64,000 bases of DNA, from the NCBI RefSeq assembly GCF_000418555.1, contig NZ_ATKM01000005.1:1-64000 (forward strand), given 5' to 3'. This document shows positions 1 to 8,784 of this stretch, piece by piece (within the stretch, counting starts at the first letter, position 1; each line of letters starts with the position of its first letter). The notes beneath the pieces were generated by a model. It was not told where the DNA came from. It saw only the letters and a program-made list of their open reading frames with translations, and ran no database searches. Made by a program: the position numbers and the translations under genes. The stretch comes from Pseudomonas sp. P818. Its GTDB lineage: Bacteria; Pseudomonadota; Gammaproteobacteria; Pseudomonadales; Pseudomonadaceae.

Positions 1-272
1 CCGGGGCGGGCCCCCCCCCCAGCCGCTGCAGCCAGGGTTTCCGTGGCGATGCTGCCCTTGCGGCTGTAGCCCGGTTCACGCAGGGCCACCGACAGGTCGA
101 CCAGGCCGGGGGCGGCGATCAGGCCCTGGGCGTCGAGCGTCTTGTCTGCAGTGAAACCGGCCGGGGCCTGGCCGATGGCGGCCAGCTTGCCGCCGTCGAT
201 ATAGAGGTCGGCGACCTGATCCAGGCCGCTTGCCGGGTCGATCACGCGGGCGCCGAGGATTGCGGTACGCAT
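1..272 (-). CDS. pyrC': PyrC' (PyrX), inactive dihydroorotase-like subunit, partial
   Basis: N-terminal ~90 codons only; the gene runs off the left edge. The start ATG overlaps the pyrB stop as TGATG, so the two are translationally coupled. The protein has the dihydroorotase fold start (RTAILGARVIDPASG, then DLSVALREPG). Active dihydroorotases have D-x-H-x-H before LREPG, where the two His bind zinc; here this is DLSVA, so both ligands are gone. In Pseudomonas this non-catalytic subunit is known to be needed to assemble the large PyrB dodecamer; a separate active PyrC is expected elsewhere. Conservation stops abruptly in the last ~7 codons, at the C-run at the window edge. Confidence 0.88.
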   Translation of the reverse strand, partial: MRTAILGARVIDPASGLDQVADLYIDGGKLAAIGQAPAGFTADKTLDAQGLIAAPGLVDLSVALREPGYSRKGSIATETLAAAAGGGARP

Positions 273-1279
273 CAGTTGGCCTCCTCGGCATTGAGTTGAC
301 GTTGGGCGTTCTGCCCGCTCATGGCCATCGACAGCACGGCCATGCGGATGGCGATGCCGTAGGTGACCTGATTGAGGATCACCGACTGTGGGCCGTCGGC
401 CACCGCCGACTCGATCTCCACGCCGCGGTTGATTGGGCCCGGGTGCATGACCAGGGCATCGGGCTTGGCCAGTTTCAGGCGCTGTTCGGTGAGGCCGAAC
501 AGGCGATAGAACTCGCCCTCGCTGGGCAGCAGACCGCCCTGCATGCGCTCGCGCTGCAGGCGCAGCATGATCACCACGTCGACGTCCTTGAGGCCTTCAT
601 CGGCATCGCTGAATACGCGCACGCCGTAGCTTTCCTCGAGGCCGATGGGCAGCAGGGTCTTCGGCGCGATCACGCGGATGTCCGGGCAGCCCAGGGTTTT
701 CAGCGCCAGCATGTTCGAGCGTGCCACCCGCGAGTGCAGGATGTCGCCGACGATGGCCACCGAAAGCTTGTCGAAGTCGCCCTTGTGACGGCGGATGGTG
801 AGCATGTCGAGCATGCCCTGTGTCGGGTGCGCGTGGCGGCCGTCGCCACCGTTGATGATCGCCAGGTTCGGGCACACGTGCTCGGCGATGAAGTGCGCGG
901 CGCCGGAGTCGGCATGGCGCACGACGAAGATGTCGGCGGCCATGGCCTCGAGGTTGCGCAGGGTGTCGAACAGCGTCTCGCCCTTGCTGGTCGAGCTGGT
1001 CGACACGTTCAGGCTGATGACGTCGGCCGACAGGCGCTGGGCCGCCAGCTCGAAGGTGGTGCGGGTGCGCGTCGAATTCTCGAAGAACACGTTGCACACG
1101 GTCTTGCCGCGCAGCAGCGGGACTTTCTTCACCGCCCGCGCGCCGACTTCGAGGAAGGAGTCGGCGGTGTCGAGGATTTCGGTCAACAGCTCGCGGGGCA
1201 GGCCGTCGAGTGAGAGGAAGTGACGCAGCTGACCTTGGTCGTTCAGCTGCAGCGGGCGCTTGGCGGCGAGTGGCGTCAT
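272..1279 (-). CDS. pyrB: Aspartate carbamoyltransferase catalytic subunit
   Basis: 335 aa. Joins carbamoyl phosphate and L-aspartate to N-carbamoyl-L-aspartate, the committed step of pyrimidine synthesis, in the cytoplasm. The carbamoyl-phosphate loop STRTRT is at residues 69-74, the second phosphate-binding Ser/Lys loop STSSTSKGE around 93-101, and HPGPINRG at 279-286. The N-terminal extension before the catalytic core is typical of the Pseudomonas-type enzyme, which associates with PyrC' rather than PyrI. It lies between pyrR (11 bp upstream) and pyrC' (1-nt overlap), forming a pyrR-pyrB-pyrC' operon. Confidence 0.97.
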   Translation of the reverse strand: MTPLAAKRPLQLNDQGQLRHFLSLDGLPRELLTEILDTADSFLEVGARAVKKVPLLRGKTVCNVFFENSTRTRTTFELAAQRLSADVISLNVSTSSTSKGETLFDTLRNLEAMAADIFVVRHADSGAAHFIAEHVCPNLAIINGGDGRHAHPTQGMLDMLTIRRHKGDFDKLSVAIVGDILHSRVARSNMLALKTLGCPDIRVIAPKTLLPIGLEESYGVRVFSDADEGLKDVDVVIMLRLQRERMQGGLLPSEGEFYRLFGLTEQRLKLAKPDALVMHPGPINRGVEIESAVADGPQSVILNQVTYGIAIRMAVLSMAMSGQNAQRQLNAEEAN

Positions 1280-1290
1280 CGCGGGGAGTC

Positions 1291-1794
1291 TCAGTTGGCG
1301 AGCGTCTGGAGTTCGAGGGTCAGCGGCGTGGGGCCGGACAATTTTACCCGCTCGTTGGTTGCCAGCGACAGGGTGGCACCGACCACATCCGGGCGGATCG
1401 GCAACTCGCGGGCATTGAGGTCGAGCAGGCTGACCAGGGTCACGCTGGCCGGGCGGCCATAGTCGAACAGTTCGTTCAGCGCGGCGCGGATGGTGCGCCC
1501 GCTCATCAGCACGTCGTCGATCAGCACCAGGTGCTGGCCCTCGATCTCGAACGGCAGTTCGGACGGTTGCACCTGTGGATGCAGACCGTTCTGGGTGAAG
1601 TCGTCGCGGTAGAAGGAGACGTCGAGGATGCCCAGGGCGTCATCACGTCCCAGCGCCTGCAGCAGGGCCTGGGCGACCCAGACGCCGCCAGTGCGGATGC
1701 CGATAAAGCGTGGCTCGCTGATCTGGCGCTGGTTCAGATGCCGGGTCAGCGCATTGGCCATGGCCGGCAGCAGGTCGTTGGGGTTGGGTAGCAT
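1291..1794 (-). CDS. pyrR: PyrR, uracil phosphoribosyltransferase-like pyrimidine regulator
   Basis: 167 aa, first gene of the pyr operon. The PRPP-binding signature [13 protein letters not shown] is at residues 89-101, with FIGIRTGG near 30-37, both as in PyrR/Upp-type phosphoribosyltransferases. In Pseudomonas PyrR regulates pyr genes and can convert uracil plus PRPP to UMP. No obvious PyrR-type RNA attenuator is visible in the 30 bp between this gene and ruvX, so control is probably exerted elsewhere or on DNA/protein level (inference). Confidence 0.94.
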   Translation of the reverse strand: MLPNPNDLLPAMANALTRHLNQRQISEPRFIGIRTGGVWVAQALLQALGRDDALGILDVSFYRDDFTQNGLHPQVQPSELPFEIEGQHLVLIDDVLMSGRTIRAALNELFDYGRPASVTLVSLLDLNARELPIRPDVVGATLSLATNERVKLSGPTPLTLELQTLAN

Positions 1795-1824
1795 GGCGAA
1801 ACTCCTTGGTGCGGGCCGATTCGC

Positions 1825-2259
1825 TCAGCCCGTGCAGTTTTCCTCTAGCCAGCCCTGTAGCAACAAGGCTGCGGCAATGGCATCGACCGGGCGCTCGCGG
1901 TAGCCGCCGCTCTGGCCTTCGCGCAGGCGCTGGCCCTTGGCCTCGAAGGTGGTCAGGCGCTCGTCGTGGGTGTAGGCGGGCAGGTTGAAGCGGCCATTGA
2001 GGCGGCGGGCGAATTTCTCGGCGCGGGCGCTCATCTCGCTGGGCGTGCCGTCCATGTTCAGCGGCAGGCCGACTACCACGGCGTCCGGCTGCCACTCCTT
2101 GATCAGCGCCTCGACACGGTTCCAGTCCGGCACGCCGTTCTGCGCCTTGAGCACGCACAGCTCGCGGGCCTGGCCGGTGATCACCTGGCCGACGGCGACG
2201 CCGATCTGCTTGGTGCCATAGTCGAAGCCCAGCAGCAGGCGTAGCGGCTTGTCGCTCAT
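1825..2259 (-). CDS. ruvX: RuvX/YqgF, putative Holliday-junction resolvase and pre-16S rRNA nuclease
   Basis: 144 aa RNase H-like fold. The first acidic residue sits in GFDYGTKQIGVAV (about residues 11-23), followed by VVGLPLNMDGT and DERLTT, the usual YqgF motifs. E. coli YqgF processes the 5' end of 16S rRNA; the resolvase role was inferred from structure. The start overlaps the yqgE stop (TGATG at 2257-2261), a conserved yqgE-ruvX-pyr arrangement in gamma-proteobacteria. Confidence 0.95.
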   Translation of the reverse strand: MSDKPLRLLLGFDYGTKQIGVAVGQVITGQARELCVLKAQNGVPDWNRVEALIKEWQPDAVVVGLPLNMDGTPSEMSARAEKFARRLNGRFNLPAYTHDERLTTFEAKGQRLREGQSGGYRERPVDAIAAALLLQGWLEENCTG

Positions 2260-2828
2260 CAGGCGTGCCCAGCCTGCGAGGTGAGCAGGCTGAGGTTGAC
2301 CCCCAGGCGCGCGGCGGCAGCATTCAGACGCTGATCGTAGGGCAGGTCGAAGAGAATGCTGCTGTCGGCCGGGCAGGTGAGCCAGGCGTTGTCGGCCAGT
2401 TCCGCTTCCAGTTGTCCGGCTTCCCAGCCGGCGTAGCCAAGGGTGATCAGGTACTTGTCCGGGCCAGTGCCGTCGGCGATTGCGAACAGTACGTCCTGCG
2501 AAGTGGACAGGCCCAGTTCACCCAGCTCCAGGGTTGCCTGGAACTGCGGACCGGCGGGGTGCAGGACGAAGCCACGGTCGGTCTGCACCGGGCCGCCGGC
2601 GAAGATCGGCAGGCTGTGGCACAGCGCTGCGGGCTCTTCGTCAGGGCGCAATTGTTCGAGCACTTCGGCCAGATTGAGGCCGTTGGGTTTGTTGATCACC
2701 AGGCCCATCGCCCCCTGCTCGTTGTGCTCGACCAGGTAGGTGACGGTTTGCGCGAAGTTCGGATCGGCCATGTGCGGCATGGCGATCAGGAAGTGATGCT
2801 TGAGCGAAGTGGGGGCTGATTTCTTCAT
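2259..2828 (-). CDS. algH: YqgE/AlgH family protein (DUF179)
   Basis: 189 aa from the ATG at 2828 (MKKSAPTSLKHHF...); an upstream ATG at 2864 would add 12 residues not found in the family. Motifs typical of DUF179 are HHFLIAMPHM, GAMGLVINKP and GGPVQTDRGFVLH. The family has a known fold but no settled biochemical activity; in P. aeruginosa the name AlgH comes from an effect on alginate genes. Overlaps ruvX by 1 nt. Confidence 0.93.
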   Translation of the reverse strand: MKKSAPTSLKHHFLIAMPHMADPNFAQTVTYLVEHNEQGAMGLVINKPNGLNLAEVLEQLRPDEEPAALCHSLPIFAGGPVQTDRGFVLHPAGPQFQATLELGELGLSTSQDVLFAIADGTGPDKYLITLGYAGWEAGQLEAELADNAWLTCPADSSILFDLPYDQRLNAAAARLGVNLSLLTSQAGHA

Positions 2829-2910
2829 GACGCCTAGTTTCGGCTTTAAGGCGCCGGGCTTCAAGCTGTAGGGCGGTTCAGCTGCAGGACGGGAGCGACG
2901 TGCAGGTAAT

Positions 2911-2956
2911 CCGGATGAAATCCGGGGTGGTGGTGAAGTTCCCGGATTTCATCCGG
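2911..2956. repeat. REP-like inverted repeat
   Basis: Perfect 16-bp arms, CCGGATGAAATCCGGG at 2911-2926 and its reverse complement at 2941-2956, with a 14-nt loop. It lies between the tonB stop (2999) and yqgE start and is followed by GCTACGGAT. Elements built on GCCCGGATGAAATCCGGG are widely dispersed in Pseudomonas intergenic DNA. No T-run follows, so it is a poor intrinsic terminator but could block 3' exonucleases. Confidence 0.8.
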
Positions 2957-2998
2957 GCTACGGATAGCGGCGCAGGGCAGGCCGCGTGTACCTCGGGA

Positions 2999-3895
2999 CT
3001 AGTTGCTCGACAGCCGATCGCCGCGTTCGAAGCGCCAGGTGCGGATGATTTCCAGGCGGTCGATATCGGCCAGATCGCCGGTGAAGGGCGCATAGGGGGC
3101 GGCCAGGCGCACGATGCGTTGCGCCGCCTGGTCGAGCACGGGCTGGCCAGAGGACTCCAGCACCTGTACTTCATACAGCGAGCCATCGCGGTTGATCGAC
3201 ACCAGCAGGCGCAGGCTGCCATAGATGCGCTGGCGGCGGGCATCATCGGGGTAGTTGAGGTTGCCGATGCGCTCGACCTTCTTGCGCCACTCGTCCTTGT
3301 ACCAGGCACCCTTGTCGCGCATGGTCGAAGCGGCGTTGAGGCGGTGGATCTTCGGGCGCTTGGCGTAGGCCTGAACTTCCTGCGCCAGTTCGGCTTCCAG
3401 GCTGGCGATTTCTGCCGACAGCTGGGCGGAGTCGAATACGGGGGCCGGGCGCGTTTCCGGAACCGGTTTGGCTTCCTCGCGTTTGACCGGTGTCTTCTGT
3501 TGTTGCGGTGCACGCGTGGCGACGGCGGCCTTGGGTGCTTCCTGCTTGGTGGCGGGTTGCTGCGGCGTTGCCGGCGGCGTCACCTTGCGCACCTCGCTGT
3601 CCTGGAAGGGCGCCTGCTCGGTGGTCTTCGGCGCGGCGGCATGTTCCAGCGTACCGCTGCCTTGCTGGTTGTCCTGCGCGAGGAAGTCCGCCTCCTTGGG
3701 CTTTTCTTCGCTCTTGAAGGTGGACAGGGTGATTTCCAGCGTCTTGCTGATTTCCGGCGGCGATTCCAAGGTGAAACCGACGCCCAGAATCAATGCCACA
3801 TGCAGGGCTGCGGCGAGAAACAGGGTGAACCCCAGGCGATCCGCCGGTCGGACGGCGGCGGAGGAGATGGAGGGTGGGGTAGCGGCTGCGTTCAT
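2999..3895 (-). CDS. tonB3: TonB-family energy transducer (TonB3-like)
   Basis: 298 aa. One N-terminal membrane segment (about residues 21-40, FTLFLAAALHVALILGVGF) preceded by a short cytoplasmic tail, then a Pro/Lys/Glu-rich periplasmic stretch (about 45-150), and a C-terminal TonB domain ending in LEIIRTWRFERGD. YPDDARRQRIYGSLRLLVSI is the usual TonB_C pattern (YP..A...G). Such proteins couple the ExbB/D proton motor to outer-membrane receptors. In P. aeruginosa the homologue at this locus, next to gshB and pilG, is TonB3 and affects twitching motility; no exbBD lies nearby here. Confidence 0.9.
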   Translation of the reverse strand: MNAAATPPSISSAAVRPADRLGFTLFLAAALHVALILGVGFTLESPPEISKTLEITLSTFKSEEKPKEADFLAQDNQQGSGTLEHAAAPKTTEQAPFQDSEVRKVTPPATPQQPATKQEAPKAAVATRAPQQQKTPVKREEAKPVPETRPAPVFDSAQLSAEIASLEAELAQEVQAYAKRPKIHRLNAASTMRDKGAWYKDEWRKKVERIGNLNYPDDARRQRIYGSLRLLVSINRDGSLYEVQVLESSGQPVLDQAAQRIVRLAAPYAPFTGDLADIDRLEIIRTWRFERGDRLSSN

Positions 3896-3945
3896 CGCTT
3901 ATCGGGTCTGCGTTCGAATGGGGCGCAGTCTGCCGGGTAGCGGTG

Positions 3946-3968
3946 GGCGCCTGCAAGTTGCAGGCGCC
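3946..3968. repeat. Short perfect inverted repeat between gshB and tonB
   Basis: GGCGCCTGCAA, one G, then TTGCAGGCGCC: 11-bp arms around a single base. It lies just past the gshB stop. No T-run follows on either strand, so it is called only as an inverted repeat; it may be a transcript-end hairpin for gshB. Confidence 0.6.
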
Positions 3969-3983
3969 AGGCTGCCACCTGCG

Positions 3984-4940
3984 TCAAGCTTTTAACCCGC
4001 GCTTGTTGGCAATGCAGTCCATCAGGCGCTCCCCGATGCGGGTGTCGAAAGCGGCATCGATCTCGCGGATGCAGGTCGGGCTGGTGACGTTGATTTCCGT
4101 CAGATGGTCGCCGATCACGTCGAGCCCGACGAAGATCAGCCCCTTTTCGCGTAGGGTGGGGCCTACTGCTGCGGCGATCTCGCGGTCGCGCTCGGTCAGC
4201 GGTCTGGCCTCGCCGCGTCCCCCCGCAGCCAGGTTGCCGCGGGTTTCTCCGGCAGCCGGAATGCGAGCCAGGCAATAAGGTACCGGTTCGCCGTCTATCA
4301 TCAGAATACGCTTGTCGCCGTCCTTGATTGCCGGCAGGTAGGCTTGCGCCATGATCTGCTGTTTTCCGTGCAGAGTCAGGGCTTCCAGAATCACCGAGAG
4401 ATTGGGGTCGCCTTCACGATGGCGAAATATCTGCGATCCGCCCATGCCATCAAGGGGTTTGAGAATGATGTCACGGTGCTCATCGGCAAACTGGCGCACA
4501 ATATCGGGGCGCCGACTGACCAGGGTCGGTGGCGTGTATTGGGGAAACTGGGTGGCGAAGAACTTTTCATTGCAGTCGCGCAGACTCTGCGGCCGATTGA
4601 CCACCAGTACGCCGTCGCGCTCCGCCTGCTCGAGCAGGTAGGTGGAGTAGACGAACTCGTTATCGAAGGGCGGGTCCTTGCGCATCAGGATAACGTCCAG
4701 CTCGGCGAGTGGTGTGTCCTGTTCCATGCCAAGGGTGAACCAGCGCTGCGGATCGTTGAATACTTCCAGCGGGCGCAGACGGGCGCGAGCCTGGCCGCGA
4801 GCCTGGTACAGATCCTGCTGCTCCATGTAGAACAGCGACCAGCCGCGTGCTTGAGCGGCCAGCAACATGGCCAGCGAGCTGTCCTTCTTGAAGGAAATGC
4901 TGGCAATCGGATCCATGACGATCCCGAGACGAAGGCTCAT
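3984..4940 (-). CDS. gshB: Glutathione synthetase
   Basis: 318 aa from the ATG at 4940 (MSLRLGIVMDP), which is the conserved family start; the upstream in-frame ATG at 4985 adds 15 unrelated residues. ATP-grasp enzyme joining gamma-glutamylcysteine and glycine. Visible landmarks are VMDPIASI, MRKDPPFD, KPLDGMGGSQIF (ATP-binding loop) and EINVTSPTCIREID (metal/substrate site). Divergent from pilG across about 240 bp. Confidence 0.97.
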   Translation of the reverse strand: MSLRLGIVMDPIASISFKKDSSLAMLLAAQARGWSLFYMEQQDLYQARGQARARLRPLEVFNDPQRWFTLGMEQDTPLAELDVILMRKDPPFDNEFVYSTYLLEQAERDGVLVVNRPQSLRDCNEKFFATQFPQYTPPTLVSRRPDIVRQFADEHRDIILKPLDGMGGSQIFRHREGDPNLSVILEALTLHGKQQIMAQAYLPAIKDGDKRILMIDGEPVPYCLARIPAAGETRGNLAAGGRGEARPLTERDREIAAAVGPTLREKGLIFVGLDVIGDHLTEINVTSPTCIREIDAAFDTRIGERLMDCIANKRGLKA

Positions 4941-5181
4941 GGGGGTAACTCTCCGCGAGAATGAGGTGGGGGCCGGGTAGGCCATGCCTTAAGAGGCTGT
5001 CAGGGTGGCGTCGGCCGTGGCCTTGGTCAAGGGGCTGGCGCCGTCCCGGCGGCCTTATAGATTGCATCTGGAGAGTGTGCTAAAAAGGCCCGACGATTGG
5101 GTCAAGCCCCATCGAAGACTGGGCCTCAGGCATACTGATAACGCGAATATAACGACTCACCGAGGCGATGGTAGGGCGAAC

Positions 5182-5589
5182 ATGGAACAGCATTCCGAGG
5201 GTTTGAAAGTGATGGTGATCGACGATTCGAAAACGATTCGTCGCACCGCCGAAACTCTGCTGAAAAAAGTGGGTTGTGACGTCATCACCGCGGTCGATGG
5301 CTTCGATGCCCTGGCCAAGATTGCCGACACTCACCCCAGCATCATCTTTGTCGACATCATGATGCCGCGTCTCGACGGGTATCAGACCTGTGCCCTGATC
5401 AAGAACAACAGTGCCTTCAAATCCACCCCTGTGATCATGCTGTCCTCCAAGGATGGCCTGTTCGACAAGGCCAAGGGGCGCATCGTCGGCTCCGATCAGT
5501 ACCTGACCAAGCCCTTCAGCAAGGAAGAGCTGCTCGGTGCGATCAAAACCCACGTGCCTGACTTCACCCCGGTGGAACAAGCCTCCTGA
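5182..5589 (+). CDS. pilG: PilG, CheY-like response regulator of twitching motility
   Basis: 135 aa single receiver domain starting at ATG 5182. Acidic pocket IDDS, phospho-acceptor Asp58 in IIFVDIMMPRLDG, conserved Thr/Ser in MLSSKDG and Lys in YLTKPF. In P. aeruginosa PilG receives phosphate from ChpA and promotes pilus extension and cAMP signalling. First gene of the Pil-Chp operon, 47 bp before pilH. The in-frame upstream sequence from 5005 lacks family similarity and is treated as leader. Confidence 0.96.
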   Translation: MEQHSEGLKVMVIDDSKTIRRTAETLLKKVGCDVITAVDGFDALAKIADTHPSIIFVDIMMPRLDGYQTCALIKNNSAFKSTPVIMLSSKDGLFDKAKGRIVGSDQYLTKPFSKEELLGAIKTHVPDFTPVEQAS

Positions 5590-5636
5590 CGTACCGGCCT
5601 CACGGCCTCTGCGTCTCTTCTGCATTGGGAAACACC

Positions 5637-6002
5637 ATGGCTCGAATTCTGATTGTTGATGACTCCCCGACCGAGATGTACAAGCTGACTGCCATGCTGG
5701 AAAAGCACGGCCATCAGGTATTGAAAGCGGAAAACGGCGCCGATGGCGTGGCGCTGGCCCGCCAGGAGAAGCCGGACGCGGTCCTGATGGACATCGTCAT
5801 GCCCGGCCTCAATGGTTTCCAGGCGACTCGTCAACTGACCAAGGACGCCGAAACCAGCCACATCCCGGTGATCATCGTCACCACCAAGGATCAGGAAACC
5901 GACAAGGTCTGGGGCAAGCGCCAGGGCGCCAAGGATTACCTGACCAAGCCGGTCGACGAAGACACCTTGCTGAAAACTCTCAATGCGGTACTGGCCGGCT
6001 GA
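5637..6002 (+). CDS. pilH: PilH, CheY-like response regulator
   Basis: 121 aa receiver domain; ATG 5637 follows a GGGAAAC ribosome-binding stretch. Acidic pocket DDSP, phospho-acceptor Asp52 in VLMDIVMPGLNG, and KDYLTKPVDE near the C-terminus. In P. aeruginosa PilH opposes PilG, probably acting as a phosphate sink and favouring retraction. The PilG/PilH pair is the standard output of the Chp system. Confidence 0.96.
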   Translation: MARILIVDDSPTEMYKLTAMLEKHGHQVLKAENGADGVALARQEKPDAVLMDIVMPGLNGFQATRQLTKDAETSHIPVIIVTTKDQETDKVWGKRQGAKDYLTKPVDEDTLLKTLNAVLAG

Positions 6003-6047
6003 TGCCGTGCCGTCCGCGTATTGAATAAGAAGAAGGCCACGGCTGGC

Positions 6048-6584
6048 ATGTCGGACGCACAGACTCCTTACCAGATCCTCCTCGAGATCGACCAGCGTTG
6101 CCGAGCCCTGGCGGCCGGCCTGCCGTCGCAACAGGCGGCGGTACAGACCTGGAGCGGTATCGGCTTTCGCATGGGCGAGCGATTCTTCGTCGCGCCGATG
6201 GGAGAGGTGGGTGAGGTGCTGCACGAGCCGCGCTACACCTTGCTGCCGGGTGTGAAGGGCTGGGTCAAAGGGGTGGCCAACGTGCGTGGCCGCCTGTTGC
6301 CGATCATGGATCTGTGCGGGTTCTTCGGTAATGAACTGTCGCCGCTGCGCAAGCTGCGGCGGGTGCTGGTGGTCGACCACCAGGAAATCTTCGCCGGCCT
6401 GACGGTCGACGAAGTCTTCGGTATGCAGCATTTCCCCGTGGATGCCTACTCAGAACAACTGCCGCCTCTCGAGGCGAGCATTGCGCCGTTCATCCACGGT
6501 GTATTTCAACGTGAACAGCCCTGGCTGGTGTTCAGCCCTCATGCGCTGACGGCCGATCCGGGCTTTCTCGACGTTGCTTATTGA
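6048..6584 (+). CDS. pilI: PilI, CheW-like adaptor
   Basis: 178 aa from ATG 6048 (MSDAQTPYQILLEID); an in-frame TTG at 6021 would give a longer unusual N-terminus. CheW domain hallmarks are GERFFVAPMGEVGEVL, VKGVANVRGRLLPIMDL and VDEVFG. It should link the receptor PilJ to the kinase ChpA at the inner membrane. Follows pilH by 45 bp. Confidence 0.95.
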   Translation: MSDAQTPYQILLEIDQRCRALAAGLPSQQAAVQTWSGIGFRMGERFFVAPMGEVGEVLHEPRYTLLPGVKGWVKGVANVRGRLLPIMDLCGFFGNELSPLRKLRRVLVVDHQEIFAGLTVDEVFGMQHFPVDAYSEQLPPLEASIAPFIHGVFQREQPWLVFSPHALTADPGFLDVAY

Positions 6585-6705
6585 TAGGCCGTGTTAACGG
6601 CGCAGGCGATTTGAAAGCCTGCAGATTTTCGGTTGGGTCGGTTCTTCCGGCTCTTTGGCTTTACATGGGAACCCTAGTGCGGTCGGTCCAGGCGGGGGCC
6701 AGATA

Positions 6706-8742
6706 ATGAAAAAACTCAATGCAGGCAATTTGTTGGCGGGGGCACGCAGCAGTACGCTGATCGCAGCGCTGTTCGTCGTGCTTATCGTTTCCATCGTGCT
6801 GTTGTTCGCGAACTTCGCCTACATCAACACCCAGTCCGGCTACGATACCGAGTACATCAGTCACTCCGGTGAGCTGCGCGTACTGTCTCAGCGTATCGCC
6901 AAGGATGCTACGGAGGCTGCGGCCGGTACTGCCGCTGCCTTCGGCTTGTTGCGCGAGGCGCGTAACGACTTCCAGCAGCGCTGGGGTTATCTGACCGATG
7001 GCGATGCCAGCACCGGCCTGCCGCCGGCGCCGGCAGCCGTGCAGGCGCAGATGGCTGCGGTGCAGCAGGACTGGGATGCGCTGCGGCAGAACACCGACGC
7101 CATTCTTGCCAGTGAGCAGACCGTACTGTCCCTGCACCAGGTAGCCGCCACTCTGGCGGAAACCATTCCGCAGCTGCAGGTCGAGTACGAAGAGGTGGTC
7201 GACATCCTGCTGGAGAGCGGTGCGCCGGCAGCCCAGGTTTCCGTGGCCCAGCGTCAGTCGTTGCTGGCCGAACGTATCCTCGGCTCGGTGAACAAGGTAT
7301 TGGCCGGTGACGAAGACTCGGTTCAGGCCGCCGACATGTTCGGCCGTGATGCCAGCCTGTTCGGCCGCGTACTGGCCGCGATGCTCGAAGGCAACGCAGC
7401 GATGGAAATCACCCAAGTGACCGACGAGGAAGCCCTCGAGCGTCTGGCGGAGATTTCCGAGCTGTTCGAATTCGTATCCGGTTCGGTGGACGAGATCCTC
7501 GAAACCTCGCCGGAACTGTTCCAGGTGCGTGAGTCGGCGAACTCCATCTTCACCGTGTCGCAGACCCTGCTGGAGAAGGCTTCCGCTCTGGCCGGTGGTT
7601 TCGAAGACCTTGCCGACGGTCGTGCCGTCAACACCCTGATCGGCTATGTGCTGGGCGCCCTGGCGCTGGGTTCGATCATCCTTATCGGCCTGGTGATGGT
7701 GCGTGAAACCAACCGCCGTCTGGCCGAAACCGCCGAGAAGAACGAACGTAACCAGGCGGCGATTCTGCGTCTGCTCGACGAAATCGCCGACCTCGCCGAC
7801 GGTGACCTGACCGTGGCCGCGACGGTAACCGAAGACTTCACCGGTGCCATCGCCGACTCCATCAACTACTCCATCGACCAGCTGCGTGACCTGGTAGCCA
7901 CCATCAACCTGACCGCCGTTCAGGTAGCCGGTGCGGCCCAGGAAACCCAGGCCACGGCGATGCACCTGGCCGAAGCATCCGAGCACCAGGCGCAGGAAAT
8001 CGCCGGTGCCTCCGCGGCGATCAACGAAATGGCCGTGTCGATTGACCAGGTATCGGCGAACGCCTCGGAATCCTCCGCGGTAGCGGAACGTTCCGTAGCC
8101 ATCGCCAACAAGGGCAACGAAGTCGTACACAACACCATCACCGGCATGGATAACATCCGTGAGCAGATCCAGGACACCTCGAAGCGGATCAAGCGCCTCG
8201 GTGAATCGTCCCAGGAGATCGGTGACATCGTTAGCCTGATTAACGACATTGCCGACCAGACCAACATCCTCGCACTGAACGCCGCGATCCAGGCGTCCAT
8301 GGCTGGTGATGCGGGCCGCGGCTTCGCCGTGGTAGCGGACGAGGTACAACGCCTCGCAGAACGTTCCTCGGCGGCGACCAAGCAGATCGAGGCACTGGTA
8401 AAAACCATTCAGACCGACACCAACGAAGCCGTTATCTCCATGGAGCAGACGACTTCCGAAGTGGTGCGCGGTGCCCGCCTGGCGCAGGACGCCGGTGTGG
8501 CACTGGAAGAGATCGAGAAGGTATCGAAGACCCTCGCGGCGCTCATCCAGAACATTTCCAACGCCGCCCGTCAGCAGGCCTCTTCGGCCGGTCACATTTC
8601 CAACACCATGAACGTGATCCAGGAGATCACCTCGCAGACGTCCTCGGGTACCACCGCCACCGCCAAGAGCATTGGTAACCTGGCCAAGATGGCCAGCGAG
8701 ATGCGCAAGTCGGTGTCCGGCTTCACCCTGCCAGACGCCTGA
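6706..8742 (+). CDS. pilJ: PilJ, methyl-accepting receptor of the Pil-Chp system
   Basis: 678 aa from ATG 6706 (MKKLNAGN). Membrane segments at about residues 20-42 and 313-335 ([20 protein letters not shown]) enclose a periplasmic helical PilJ-type sensor. The cytoplasmic part has a HAMP-like stretch and an MCP signalling hairpin with the tip sequence [31 protein letters not shown] split here as [13 protein letters not shown] and [11 protein letters not shown]. It senses surface contact/pilin in P. aeruginosa. The tip has QASMAGD where most MCPs have EAARAGE, a PilJ trait. Confidence 0.96.
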   Translation: MKKLNAGNLLAGARSSTLIAALFVVLIVSIVLLFANFAYINTQSGYDTEYISHSGELRVLSQRIAKDATEAAAGTAAAFGLLREARNDFQQRWGYLTDGDASTGLPPAPAAVQAQMAAVQQDWDALRQNTDAILASEQTVLSLHQVAATLAETIPQLQVEYEEVVDILLESGAPAAQVSVAQRQSLLAERILGSVNKVLAGDEDSVQAADMFGRDASLFGRVLAAMLEGNAAMEITQVTDEEALERLAEISELFEFVSGSVDEILETSPELFQVRESANSIFTVSQTLLEKASALAGGFEDLADGRAVNTLIGYVLGALALGSIILIGLVMVRETNRRLAETAEKNERNQAAILRLLDEIADLADGDLTVAATVTEDFTGAIADSINYSIDQLRDLVATINLTAVQVAGAAQETQATAMHLAEASEHQAQEIAGASAAINEMAVSIDQVSANASESSAVAERSVAIANKGNEVVHNTITGMDNIREQIQDTSKRIKRLGESSQEIGDIVSLINDIADQTNILALNAAIQASMAGDAGRGFAVVADEVQRLAERSSAATKQIEALVKTIQTDTNEAVISMEQTTSEVVRGARLAQDAGVALEEIEKVSKTLAALIQNISNAARQQASSAGHISNTMNVIQEITSQTSSGTTATAKSIGNLAKMASEMRKSVSGFTLPDA

Positions 8743-8784
8743 TAAAGGAGTGCGGAGGCTGGCTGCAGCCTCCGCTACACAGCC

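Noticed and set aside
3946..3968. Intrinsic terminator for gshB
   Set aside because: The stem is good, but no T-run follows on the minus strand; listed as inverted repeat only.
6661..8595. 644-codon frame antisense to pilJ
   Set aside because: Gly/Gln/His-rich translation typical of a shadow frame; pilJ is well supported.
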